From: Oscillospiraceae bacterium
GTDB taxonomy: Bacteria; Bacillota; Clostridia; Oscillospirales; Ruminococcaceae
Assembly: GCA_009783695.1 (NCBI GenBank)
Contig: WRCY01000023.1
Location: 1-32,224 of the forward strand
Direction of reading: 5' to 3'
DNA: 32,224 nt
Positions 22,365 to 30,995 of the stretch are shown piece after piece. The notes below the pieces were generated by a model. That model did no database searches and was not told the DNA's origin. It was given only the letters and a program-made list of their open reading frames with translations. Position 1 is the first letter of the stretch. Each line of letters starts with the position of its first letter. The translations under genes were made by a program, and so were the position numbers.

Positions 22365-23410
22365 AATATGTAAATGACAGCAAGGATAATGCCGCCGGCG
22401 GCTCGCCGGTGAGAGTTGCATTGGACGCTTTCGGCGGCGACCACGCGCCGGACAAGGTTATTCTCGGCGCGGCTGCTGCAGTTGCCGAGATTAATGACAT
22501 GGAAATCATACTTACAGGCGATGAAAAAACCATAAAATCGCGCATGGAAGCCCTCGGTGTTTCTGACAAAAATATCACTATCGTGAACGCAGACGGCGTA
22601 ATCGAAATCGAAGACGACCCGATGCTAATCCGCACGGTTAAAAAAGAAAGTTCAATGGGAAAAGCTTTTGGGCTTGTTGCAAGCGGCAGAGCCGATGCTT
22701 TTGTAAGCGCGGGCAGCACGGCGGCAATGGTTGTCGGCGCGACGACGCTTGTAGGACGGATGAAAGGCGTGAAACGCCCCGCGCTTGCGCCGCTTATGCC
22801 GGGAATAAGCGGTTATTATATGCTTCTTGACGGCGGTGCGAACATGGAGTGCCGCGCGGAAATGCTCGCGCAGTTCGGTGTGATGGGCAGCATATTCATG
22901 CAGAAAATCATGGGCGTGGAAAATCCGCGCGTGGGGCTTTTAAATGTAGGCAGCGAGCGGGAAAAAGGGCGCGAGCTCGAGCAGAAAGCGTATGAGGCAT
23001 TGAAAAATTCCCCGGTGAATTTCATCGGAAACATTGAGGGGCGCGACCCGACAATGAACCTGTGTGACGTGGCGGTTACGGACGGCTTCACGGGGAATAT
23101 TTATCTTAAAGCAATCGAGGGCATGGGCGCTTTCATGAAAGCGTCGCTGCGCGGGATTTTCACTGCGAGCGCAGGTTCAAAAGTCGGCTATCTGCTGTCT
23201 AAGAAAGGCGTGAAGGCGCTTAGTAAAAAAACCGATTACCGCGAGGTTGGAGGGTCGCCGCTGCTCGGAATAAAGAAGCCGGTGATTAAGGCGCACGGCT
23301 CGAGCGATGAGCGGGCGTTCAAAAATGCAATTCATCAAGCGGTGAATTTCTGCGGCGCAATAGGCGAAATTGAGGCGGGAATTGCGGCGTTGAAAGAGGA
23401 GAATCAATGA
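22361..23410 (+). CDS. plsX: Phosphate acyltransferase PlsX
   Basis: It converts acyl-ACP to acyl-phosphate for phospholipid synthesis. 349 residues from GTG at 22361, which has GGGAGG eight bases upstream. VALDAFGGDHAP, which normally starts the protein, is at residue 19. Before it is an extension (KYVNDSKDNAAGGSPVR) encoded partly by the palindromic repeat also found in dnaE. Other motifs: FVSAGSTAAMVVGATTLVGR, LLDGGANMECRAEMLAQFGVMG, GRDPTMNLCDVAVTDGFTGN. acpP, which often follows plsX in Firmicutes, is absent; rnc overlaps by four bases. Confidence 0.95.
   Translation: MKYVNDSKDNAAGGSPVRVALDAFGGDHAPDKVILGAAAAVAEINDMEIILTGDEKTIKSRMEALGVSDKNITIVNADGVIEIEDDPMLIRTVKKESSMGKAFGLVASGRADAFVSAGSTAAMVVGATTLVGRMKGVKRPALAPLMPGISGYYMLLDGGANMECRAEMLAQFGVMGSIFMQKIMGVENPRVGLLNVGSEREKGRELEQKAYEALKNSPVNFIGNIEGRDPTMNLCDVAVTDGFTGNIYLKAIEGMGAFMKASLRGIFTASAGSKVGYLLSKKGVKALSKKTDYREVGGSPLLGIKKPVIKAHGSSDERAFKNAIHQAVNFCGAIGEIEAGIAALKEENQ
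22385..22410 (+). repeat. Palindromic 26-nt repeat inside plsX (copy 2 of 2)
   Basis: Matches the dnaE copy at 24 of 26 positions and is read in the same frame. Here CCGGCG-GCT-CGCCGG is a perfect 6-bp hairpin with a 3-nt loop. It falls in the N-terminal extension of PlsX, before the conserved start of the domain. Confidence 0.7.
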
Positions 23411-24081
23411 CGGAATTCGAGAAAAAAATCGGTTATGCCTTTAAGAATAAAACACTTCTCAACGAAGCACTGACCCATTCTTCGCACGCGTCAAACAAAA
23501 AACGCGTAAGCAATGAACGGCTGGAATTCCTTGGCGACAGCGTGCTTTCGCTTATAGTGTCGAAGTATTTATTTGAGCAGCTGCGCGACATTCCCGAGGG
23601 GCAGCTGACAAAGCTGCGCGCGGGGATTGTATGCGAGGCTTCGCTCTTCGGCTTCGCGCAGAAAATTGATTTGGGCAAGGAGCTTTTCCTCGGCAAGGGC
23701 GAAGAGAACACGGGCGGGCGTGAACGCCGTTCTATTTTAGCAGATGCGTTTGAAGCGCTGATAGCCGCGATTTATCTTGACGGCGGGCATGAAAAAGCAG
23801 CTGATTTTGTACACAAATTTCTTCCGAAAAAAGAGAAATTGACAAGTGGAAAGCCGCTGCTCAGTGATTATAAAACAGTTTTGCAAGAAATCATTCAGCA
23901 AAATCCGGAGGAAAAAATATCTTATAATTTAGACAGCGAGAGCGGCGAAGCGCATAATAAAATATTTACATCGAGCGTGCTGCTCAACGACCAGCGAATC
24001 GGCACGGGCACGGGAAAAAGCAAGAAAGAAGCGGAGCAGGAGGCGGCTAAAGGCGCCTTAAAACTAATGGGTTATGAATAA
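23407..24081 (+). CDS. rnc: Ribonuclease III
   Basis: It cleaves double-stranded RNA in rRNA processing and mRNA decay. 224 residues. The N-terminal nuclease domain carries the signature NERLEFLGDSVLSLIVS, and the second acidic cluster is in ILADAFEALIAAIYLDGG. The C-terminal double-strand RNA-binding domain (about 150-222) starts at DYKTVLQEIIQ and ends GKSKKEAEQEAAKGALK. GAGGAG precedes the ATG. Overlaps plsX by four bases and the radical SAM gene by eight. Confidence 0.96.
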   Translation: MTEFEKKIGYAFKNKTLLNEALTHSSHASNKKRVSNERLEFLGDSVLSLIVSKYLFEQLRDIPEGQLTKLRAGIVCEASLFGFAQKIDLGKELFLGKGEENTGGRERRSILADAFEALIAAIYLDGGHEKAADFVHKFLPKKEKLTSGKPLLSDYKTVLQEIIQQNPEEKISYNLDSESGEAHNKIFTSSVLLNDQRIGTGTGKSKKEAEQEAAKGALKLMGYE

Positions 24082-25081
24082 AAAAACTACTAACGCAGCG
24101 ATTTTCATTCCGCACCTCGGCTGCCCGCATAAGTGCTCGTTCTGCGACCAGAATAAAACCACAAGAGCAGCGAATTCTGTGAGCACAAATGATGTCCGCG
24201 GAGTTTTGGATAATTATGCATTGTCGCTTAAACAGCGCAATTTAACGGCTCAAATAGGTTTTTTCGGCGGGACATTTACAGCACTCGATTGGAATTACCG
24301 AGAAGAATTACTTAGCGCTGCGAATGAATATTTAAAAAAAGAACCTGAGATATTCACAGGAATACGCTGCTCCACGCGGCCGGATTATATAGATGAAAAA
24401 GTTTTGCATCAGCTCAAAAAACATGGTGTAAATGCCGTTGAACTCGGTGTTCAGAGCATGGATGATGAAGTTCTGGAACTGAACAACCGCAAGCACACTT
24501 CCGATGATGTGCGAAGAAGCGCAGAATTAATTAAGACATCCGGGTTTGAACTGGGTGTTCAAATGATGACGGGACTGCTTGGCGACACGCTGGAGAAATC
24601 GTTGTATACGACTGATGAGTTAATCTCGTTAAAACCTCATACAGCGCGGGTTTACCCGACTGTGATTTTAAAAGGCACGATGCTCGGCGATATGTTTGAA
24701 CGCGGTGAATTTGACACTTTTTCGCTTGAAAGAACCGTCGAACTTTGCTCGGAAATTTACAGGAGATTTGTTGAAAATAACATAAAAGTAATTCGTCTAG
24801 GATTAAATATAAGCAGTAAAGACGAGCGGAAAAACGAGATTATCGGCGGGAATTACGGTCTTCAGCTCGGCGAGCTTTGCATAGGGCGGTATTATTTCAA
24901 AAAAATGCTTGATTTCATGCAGAAAAGCGGAGCAAAAAAGTTTCAGATTTATACCGACAGAAAAAATATAAGCAAAATAAACGGGCATAAAAGCGTGAAC
25001 AAAAATGAGCTTTTAAAGCTTGGATTTACCTATAAAATTAAAGAGAAACAGGGCGAGGATATTTTGATAGAACCTGTGTAA
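24074..25081 (+). CDS. Radical SAM protein of the Elp3/HemN-like group
   Basis: 335 residues. GCPHKCSFCDQ carries the CX3CX2C iron-sulfur cluster motif. IGFFGGTFTALD (GGTF/GGE-type motif), STRPDYID, VELGVQSMDDEVL and YPTVILKGTMLG follow as in the Elp3-like radical SAM proteins often found beside rnc and smc in clostridia. No acetyltransferase domain is present. A role in tRNA or other nucleic-acid modification is possible but unproven. It starts inside the rnc 3' end. The 77-base gap to smc shows a weak GGGGAGA block 50 bases before the smc ATG, perhaps a decayed leader copy. Confidence 0.9.
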   Translation: MNKKTTNAAIFIPHLGCPHKCSFCDQNKTTRAANSVSTNDVRGVLDNYALSLKQRNLTAQIGFFGGTFTALDWNYREELLSAANEYLKKEPEIFTGIRCSTRPDYIDEKVLHQLKKHGVNAVELGVQSMDDEVLELNNRKHTSDDVRRSAELIKTSGFELGVQMMTGLLGDTLEKSLYTTDELISLKPHTARVYPTVILKGTMLGDMFERGEFDTFSLERTVELCSEIYRRFVENNIKVIRLGLNISSKDERKNEIIGGNYGLQLGELCIGRYYFKKMLDFMQKSGAKKFQIYTDRKNISKINGHKSVNKNELLKLGFTYKIKEKQGEDILIEPV

Positions 25082-25158
25082 ATCTTAAAAAATTTAATCT
25101 GCTGTAAGGGGAGATAAATTTTTGAAATTCGTCAACGTATAGAAGGAATATAGAAATA

Positions 25159-28100
25159 ATGTTTTTTAAATCACTTGAAATTCACGGATTTAAATCTTTT
25201 CCCGATAAAACAGTATTGAATTTCGATTCAAAAATGACAGCACTCGTCGGCAGCAACGGTAACGGGAAAAGTAATATCAGCGACGCTTTGCGCTGGGTCA
25301 TGGGGGAGCAGGGCGCGAAAACTTTACGCGGCGATAAGATGGAAGACGTGATTTTTCACGGCACCCAGAAGCGAAAGCAGATGGGTTTTGCGCGGGTTTC
25401 GCTGCTGATTGACAATGCTGACCGCGCACTGGGCACCGGCACCGATGAGGTTTGCATTACCCGCAAGTTATACCGTGACGGCGAAAGCGAGTATTTAATC
25501 AACGGCATAAAGTCGCGTCTAAAGGACATTCACGAGCTTTTGATGGGTACAGGGCTTGGCCGCGAGGGTTATTCAATCGTCGGGCAGGGACGCGTCGCGG
25601 AAATTATAAACAGCAAGGGGCGGGAGCGCCGCGAGATTTTTGAAGAAGCGGCGGGCGTCACAAAATTTCTGCATAAAAAAGAGCAAGCGGAGCGTGAGCT
25701 TTCCCGTGCGAACGATAATATTCTCCGTCTTTTGGATATTTCAAAAGAGCTTGAGGACAGATTACCGGTATTAGAAAAGCAGTCAGAGAAAGCAAAAAAC
25801 GCAGTTGTTTTAATCGAAAAGGAAAAGAGAATTGAAATTTCCGTCAGTGTCGCAGACCTTAAAAGAATTGATGAAAGTATGCTTGACACTGAGAATAAAA
25901 TATTACAAAACGAGGGTGAATGTGAGCATTATGACCGCGAAATAATTCTGCTTGAGGAGCAGAATGAACATAATTTAAATGAGAAAATGCAGCTCTCCGC
26001 AAAGATGAGCGAGCTCAGCAGAATCAACGAATCTGCGCGCGATGAAATCGCGGAAACCGAAACGAGGACAGCGGTTTTCGAGAATGATATTGTGCATAAT
26101 AATGGACGCGTAGAGGCGCTTCGCGAGCAGATTGAGGGGAGTAAAAAAAGTGCGGATGAGCTTGAAAATCAAGTTGCCGCATTAAATACGGAGATTGAAA
26201 ATAAAGGCAGAGAACTGCATGAAATCAATATAAAAGCAGACGAGCAAAAAGGGCTCCTTGAACAGATTTCCGAGGAGGGGGCGGCGCTTGACGGCGATGA
26301 AAAAGAGCTCGACCGCGAGATTGCGCAGCTTACCGCAAAGCGCACGGAAGCGAGAATTTCACTGTCTAATTCCGAGCAGGCGTGGGCGGATTTAAAGAAC
26401 CAGCTCGAGGAAATTTTAGAGCAAACCGAGAGCCATGAGGGCTTGATTAATAGTTATAAAATAAAGAAAAATGAACTGCAAAAAGCAGCAGAAAAAGCAG
26501 GCGAAGAGAAGCAAGAAAACGAGAATAAGCTCAGCGGCTATTCACGACTGCTTGAATCAAAACGCAGCAGACTTGAAGAGAGCGAACAGGACTTTTCAAA
26601 ACTGCGGATTCTGCATGACCGGAAGAAATCCCGCTTCGATGTTTTGTCGGATGTTGAACGGAATATGACAGGGTATTTCAGCAGTGTTAAGGCGGTTATT
26701 TCGGCTGCAAAGAACGGGCAGATAACCGGAATTCACGGCACTGTTGCAGACATAATTAAAGTCGGCGGGAAGTATGGTGTGGCGATTGAAACCGCGCTCG
26801 GTTCCGCACTTCAAAACATCATTGTCGAAAGCGAAGAAACCGCAAAAAGATGCATACGTTTCTTGAAAGAAAACAGCGCGGGACGCGCAACGTTTCTGCC
26901 TTTAACTTCAATAAAAGGAAGAGGGTCAGAGCTGTCGTCGTTTCAGGATTTAACTGATGAGGAAGGCTATTTGGGGCTCGGCCACGAGCTCGTTTCATTC
27001 GGTGAGAAGTACAGCGAAATAATAAAATCGCTGCTCGGCAGAACAGTAATTGCAGAGGACATTGACACCGCTACATTTTTGGCGAAAAAGTATAAATATA
27101 AGTTTAAAATCGTAACACTCGACGGACAGGTTATAAATGCGGGCGGCTCGTTTACGGGCGGCTCAGTTAAAGAAACTGCAGGTATAATCAGCAGAAAACA
27201 AGAAATAGAAACGCTTGGCAGGGAGCTTGAAAAGCTTAGCGAGAAGCTGACGCATGCAAAAAGCGAGCACGCAATGCTTATTGCGGAAGTAAATAAAATG
27301 GCAATCGAAACTGAGGGCTTTAAAGAAAAGGCTGCGGGATTATTAAACGAGGAAGTTAAGCTTTGCGCGGAAATCGGCGGCATTGAGAATTTAATCGCAC
27401 AGTGCAAGGAGCAGGCGGAAAACGCGCAAATCATAATTGACCGCAACAAAAGCCAGATGGCGGCGCAGGAGGCGCTGATTCAAAAGTGCGGCGAGATTCT
27501 TGAAGAAACGGCTTGCGCGATTAAAGAGAACGAAGAAAAAGCCAATAAACTCGGCGTTTTACAAGCGACATCGGCAGAACGCAGGAACAAGGCAAGCGAT
27601 GAAATAGCGAGCTTAAACTTGGAAACACTGTCTGTAAGAAAGGATATAGAAAGCCTTGAACAGCAGATTCAAAGTATACTTGAAAACAAGCAGCGGCTCG
27701 GCGAAGACAGCGGAAATCTCGAAAAGGAAATTGAGAATTTAAATGAAAAAAATATAGAGCTCGGTGAATTAATCAGGCAGAATAAGCAAAAAATAGAGCA
27801 AATCACTGCAAGCTTTTCGGGAAACCGCGGAGAGATAGAGCAGTCTGCGGTACGCATCAGTGACATTGAAAGAAAAATCGCGGAAATCAATAAGGAAATC
27901 CGTGAAAAAAGCGCGGAAAAAGAGCGTTTTTCTAATGCGCTGGTTCTTGCAAAGGAGCGCAAGTTTACCGCCGAGGCGGACATAAACAGAATCAAGGACG
28001 AGCTTTGGGAAAAGTACGAGCTCGCGCCGAGCGAAGCGGCGGAGCTTGCCGAGCCGATTGCGAACATGAGGGCGGCGAAAACAGAGCTCGTCGAGGTTCG

Positions 28101-28743
28101 TAAGGCAATCAGCGCGCTCGGAAACGTGAATTTTGCGGCGATTGAGGAGTTTATTGAAGTTGGCGAGAGATATAAAATATTACACGAACAGCTGAGTGAT
28201 GTTGAAAATTCAAAGGCTGAACTTGAACGGTTAATTTCAGAATTGACCGTAAACATAAAAGAAAAATTCCTTGAAAGCTTTAACGCGATTAATTATCAGT
28301 TCGAGCGGGTTTTCACGGAAATATTCGGCGGCGGGAAAGCGAGATTGGAGCTTACTGACCCCGATGATGTGCTCGGCTCGGGGATTGAAATTTTCGCTGC
28401 GCCTCCGGGTAAGGTAATCAAGAATTTAATCTCGCTTTCGGGCGGCGAGCAGGCGATGGTTGCGATAACAATTTACTTCGCGATTCTGCTGCACAGACCG
28501 ACGCCGTTCTGCATGCTTGACGAGGTTGACGCCGCGCTTGACGAGGTGAACATTATCAAGTACGTGACTTATTTGAAACGTTTTTCAAAACGGACTCAGC
28601 TTATGCTGATTACGCACAGGCGCGGGACAATCGAGGGCTGTGACGTGCTTTACGGGGTTTTTATGCAGGAGAAAGGCGTTTCAAGACTGCTCAAGCAAGA
28701 GCTTGCTGACGGCTTTGAAGAATATGATGTGGAGATAATTTAA
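25159..28743 (+). CDS. smc: Chromosome segregation protein SMC
   Basis: 1194 residues. It is the ATP-driven condensin that loads and extrudes DNA with ScpA and ScpB. N-terminal head with Walker A (GSNGNGKSN, Lys37) and RGDKMEDVIFHGTQKR. Two long coiled coils surround a hinge at about 515-680 (IHGTVADIIKVGGKYGVAIE ... GGSFTGGS). The C-terminal head has the signature LSGGEQ near 1093 and Walker B FCMLDEVDAALDE with Asp1121-Glu1122. AAGGA lies 11 bases from ATG. ftsY follows with a leader copy between. Confidence 0.97.
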   Translation: MFFKSLEIHGFKSFPDKTVLNFDSKMTALVGSNGNGKSNISDALRWVMGEQGAKTLRGDKMEDVIFHGTQKRKQMGFARVSLLIDNADRALGTGTDEVCITRKLYRDGESEYLINGIKSRLKDIHELLMGTGLGREGYSIVGQGRVAEIINSKGRERREIFEEAAGVTKFLHKKEQAERELSRANDNILRLLDISKELEDRLPVLEKQSEKAKNAVVLIEKEKRIEISVSVADLKRIDESMLDTENKILQNEGECEHYDREIILLEEQNEHNLNEKMQLSAKMSELSRINESARDEIAETETRTAVFENDIVHNNGRVEALREQIEGSKKSADELENQVAALNTEIENKGRELHEINIKADEQKGLLEQISEEGAALDGDEKELDREIAQLTAKRTEARISLSNSEQAWADLKNQLEEILEQTESHEGLINSYKIKKNELQKAAEKAGEEKQENENKLSGYSRLLESKRSRLEESEQDFSKLRILHDRKKSRFDVLSDVERNMTGYFSSVKAVISAAKNGQITGIHGTVADIIKVGGKYGVAIETALGSALQNIIVESEETAKRCIRFLKENSAGRATFLPLTSIKGRGSELSSFQDLTDEEGYLGLGHELVSFGEKYSEIIKSLLGRTVIAEDIDTATFLAKKYKYKFKIVTLDGQVINAGGSFTGGSVKETAGIISRKQEIETLGRELEKLSEKLTHAKSEHAMLIAEVNKMAIETEGFKEKAAGLLNEEVKLCAEIGGIENLIAQCKEQAENAQIIIDRNKSQMAAQEALIQKCGEILEETACAIKENEEKANKLGVLQATSAERRNKASDEIASLNLETLSVRKDIESLEQQIQSILENKQRLGEDSGNLEKEIENLNEKNIELGELIRQNKQKIEQITASFSGNRGEIEQSAVRISDIERKIAEINKEIREKSAEKERFSNALVLAKERKFTAEADINRIKDELWEKYELAPSEAAELAEPIANMRAAKTELVEVRKAISALGNVNFAAIEEFIEVGERYKILHEQLSDVENSKAELERLISELTVNIKEKFLESFNAINYQFERVFTEIFGGGKARLELTDPDDVLGSGIEIFAAPPGKVIKNLISLSGGEQAMVAITIYFAILLHRPTPFCMLDEVDAALDEVNIIKYVTYLKRFSKRTQLMLITHRRGTIEGCDVLYGVFMQEKGVSRLLKQELADGFEEYDVEII

Positions 28744-28784
28744 TAAACGAGCTTGTTAAATTTCGGTTTAAGATTTAAAATAAA

Positions 28785-28849
28785 TTGCACACAACCGGGG
28801 AAAACGAGTATCTCATTTCTCGTTAGTGCAAGAAAGACATGGTAAAAAG
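28785..28849 (+). promoter_or_regulatory. GGGAAAACG leader element of ftsY
   Basis: TTGCAC (28785-28790) pairs perfectly with GTGCAA (28826-28831), and AACGAG pairs with CTCGTT inside. Both stems differ in sequence from the other copies while keeping a stem in this place. First G of the GGG before AAAACG to ATG is 52 nt. A GKT frame (KINCTQPGKTSISF...) ends in TAA four bases before ATG but has no obvious start. Confidence 0.7.
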
Positions 28850-29773
28850 ATGGGTTTATTCAGTAAAATAAAAGAGGGATTAAGCAAGACCAAAAGCGCG
28901 TTTTCTGATAAGGTTGACGGCATTATCGGCGCGTTTACTAAAATTGACGACGACTTTTTTGAGGAGCTTGAGGAAATTCTGATTCTTTCGGATTTGGGTG
29001 CGCGAACCGCCTTCGATATTTGCGAAAGGCTGCGTGCGGAAACAAAGCGCGGGCGGCTTACCGAACCGCGTGAAATAAAGCTGCTTCTGCGCGATATAAT
29101 TGCTGAATTAATCGATGGCGGGAGCGAGCTTTCTCTCACAACAACGCCGTCTGCAATTCTTATAATCGGCGTAAACGGTGCGGGAAAAACCACTACAATA
29201 GGGAAGCTTGCCAATAACTTGAAAGCAGACGGCAAGCGTGTTTTAATAGGCGCGGCGGACACGTTCCGAGCAGCGGCGATAGAGCAGCTCGGCGAGTGGG
29301 CGGAGCGCGCCGGCGTGGATATTATCAAGCATAAAGAGGGAAGCGACCCCGCATCTGTGGTTTTCGACGCATGCAAGGCGGCTGTCGCGAGAAAATCCGA
29401 TGTGCTTATAATCGATACGGCGGGGCGGCTTCATAACAAAAAACATTTGATGGACGAGCTTAAAAAAATCATAAAAACATTAAATCAACAGCTGCCCGAA
29501 TGTGCAGTGGAGACGCTGCTGGTGCTTGATTCGACGACGGGGCAAAACGCGGTAAACCAGGCAAAGCTCTTCGGTGAAACCGCCGATATAACAGGCATAG
29601 TGCTGACAAAGCTTGACGGAACTTCAAAAGGCGGGATTGTGATTCCGATTAAAAACGAGCTCAGAATCCCTGTGAAATTTATCGGCGTGGGCGAGAAGAT
29701 TGACGACCTGCAGCCGTTTGACGCGATAATGTTCGCGGATGCGCTGCTTGGTTTCGGTGACGAAAGAGTTTAA
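28850..29773 (+). CDS. ftsY: Signal recognition particle receptor FtsY
   Basis: GTPase that docks SRP-ribosome complexes at the membrane. 307 residues, a short form without a long acidic A domain. N domain at 1-90; G domain with P-loop GVNGAGKTTTIGKLA at about 107, DTFRAAAIEQL, VLIIDTAGRLHNK, VLDSTTGQNA, TKLDGTSKGG and KFIGVGEKIDDLQPF. The start ATG at 28850 directly follows the leader; the GTG at 28826 lies inside the leader stem and is unlikely. Typical smc-ftsY order. Confidence 0.96.
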   Translation: MGLFSKIKEGLSKTKSAFSDKVDGIIGAFTKIDDDFFEELEEILILSDLGARTAFDICERLRAETKRGRLTEPREIKLLLRDIIAELIDGGSELSLTTTPSAILIIGVNGAGKTTTIGKLANNLKADGKRVLIGAADTFRAAAIEQLGEWAERAGVDIIKHKEGSDPASVVFDACKAAVARKSDVLIIDTAGRLHNKKHLMDELKKIIKTLNQQLPECAVETLLVLDSTTGQNAVNQAKLFGETADITGIVLTKLDGTSKGGIVIPIKNELRIPVKFIGVGEKIDDLQPFDAIMFADALLGFGDERV

Positions 29774-29844
29774 AATAAAATATATGTTGATAGGTAAGGC
29801 GTTATTTTAATTTCTTGTTAGCGGAGAAAGGGTTTAATGAAAAT
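29774..29844 (+). promoter_or_regulatory. Divergent GGGAAAACG leader element of rdgB
   Basis: The block reads GGTAAGGCGTTATTTTAATTTC, in place of GGGAAAACGTTGTTTTAATTT in the CDF leader, with no gap needed to align them. The tail is GAGAAAGGGTTTAATG. First G to ATG is 52 nt. In the GKT frame the changes give Gly-Lys-Ala with Gly and Lys kept by synonymous changes. The upstream TTTAAAATAAAA also matches other copies. Confidence 0.55.
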
Positions 29845-30420
29845 ATGAAAAGGGAAATAGTTGCGGCTACTAACAATAAAGGCAAGCTTGCCGAGTTTAA
29901 AAAGATTTTACAATCACATGGGTTTAAAGTTTTATCGCTCACGGAGACGGGAATAAATATTGTTCCCGAGGAAACGGGGACTACCTTTGAAGAGAACGCA
30001 CGCATTAAGGCGCGTGAGATTTTTACACTTGCCAAGAAGCCGGTAATAGCGGACGACAGCGGGCTTGAAGTCGATTATCTGAACGGTAAGCCGGGCGTTT
30101 ATTCGGCGAATTACAACACAGCATGGCTTCTTGAAAAACTTAGCGGTGTACCGCGGGAGCGGCGTGCGGCGCGGTTTGTCTGCTGTCTTTGTTACATTGA
30201 CGGGAGCGGAAACGAAAAGTTTTTTTGCGGAACTTGTGAGGGATATATCAGTTTTGAAAGTAAAGGCACGAACGGCTTCGGTTACGACCCTGTCTTTGAA
30301 GTTCGCGATGGAGTTACAATGGCAATGCTCACCGATGATGAGAAAAATGCGCTCAGCCACAGGGGGAACGCTTTGAAGAGGTTCGCGGAGTTTATAAGGA
30401 GAACGTCATGTTCAGAATAG
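29845..30420 (+). CDS. rdgB: XTP/dITP pyrophosphatase (RdgB/HAM1)
   Basis: It removes non-canonical purine nucleoside triphosphates. 191 residues. KREIVAATNNKGKLAEFKKI at the start (phosphate-binding SxNxxK-type loop), EETGTTFEENARIKA, IADDSGLEVDYLNGKPGVYSA and GTNGFGYDPVFEV are family signatures, and LSHRGNALKRF ends it. The ATG at 29845 follows the leader; an in-frame TTG at 29815 lies inside the leader. Overlaps nadD by 13 bases. Confidence 0.95.
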   Translation: MKREIVAATNNKGKLAEFKKILQSHGFKVLSLTETGINIVPEETGTTFEENARIKAREIFTLAKKPVIADDSGLEVDYLNGKPGVYSANYNTAWLLEKLSGVPRERRAARFVCCLCYIDGSGNEKFFCGTCEGYISFESKGTNGFGYDPVFEVRDGVTMAMLTDDEKNALSHRGNALKRFAEFIRRTSCSE

Positions 30421-30995
30421 GAATCTTCGGCGGTTCGTTCAACCCGCCGCACAACGGGCACATCAGTATCGCCGTGCAGGCGAAAGAAGAGCTCGGTCTT
30501 GATAAAATGCTGATAATGCCCACAGGGACTTCTCCGCATAAAGGCAAGGCGGCGATGGGCTTCAACACGCGCGAGTATATGTGCCATCTGGCTTTCAACA
30601 GGCTACCGGGCTTTGAAGTCACGGATATAGAGGGCAAGAGAGCAGGGCATAGTTATACAGTTGATTCCCTGCGGCTGCTCAAAAAGCAATATCCGGCAAG
30701 CGCGCAGTTTTATTTGTTAATCGGCGCGGATATGCTGTTTTACTTCGACCAGTGGCATAAGTACCAGACGATTCTGAACGAGTGCCATGTCATTGCCGCA
30801 GCGCGCGAGCATGGGCAGTACACGGACATGACCGAATACGCGACAGAAATCGGGAAAATAAAAGTATTGAATCTTGAGGTTACAAAGGTTTCATCAAGCG
30901 AAATACGCGAGAAAATCGCAAAAGGTGAAGATGTGCGCGACCTTGTTCCCGAGAAAGTTTTAAACCTGATTAAGGAGAAGCAGTATTATTTGTGA
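30408..30995 (+). CDS. nadD: Nicotinate-nucleotide adenylyltransferase
   Basis: It makes deamido-NAD from nicotinate mononucleotide and ATP. 195 residues. RIGIFGGSFNPPHNGHISIA holds the GxFxPxHxGH nucleotidyl-transferase motif; FYLLIGADMLFYFDQWHKY and VSSSEIREKI (SSxxIR) follow. AAGGAG is seven bases before ATG. Its stop overlaps the ATG of the following HD-domain gene by one base. Confidence 0.96.
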   Translation: MFRIGIFGGSFNPPHNGHISIAVQAKEELGLDKMLIMPTGTSPHKGKAAMGFNTREYMCHLAFNRLPGFEVTDIEGKRAGHSYTVDSLRLLKKQYPASAQFYLLIGADMLFYFDQWHKYQTILNECHVIAAAREHGQYTDMTEYATEIGKIKVLNLEVTKVSSSEIREKIAKGEDVRDLVPEKVLNLIKEKQYYL

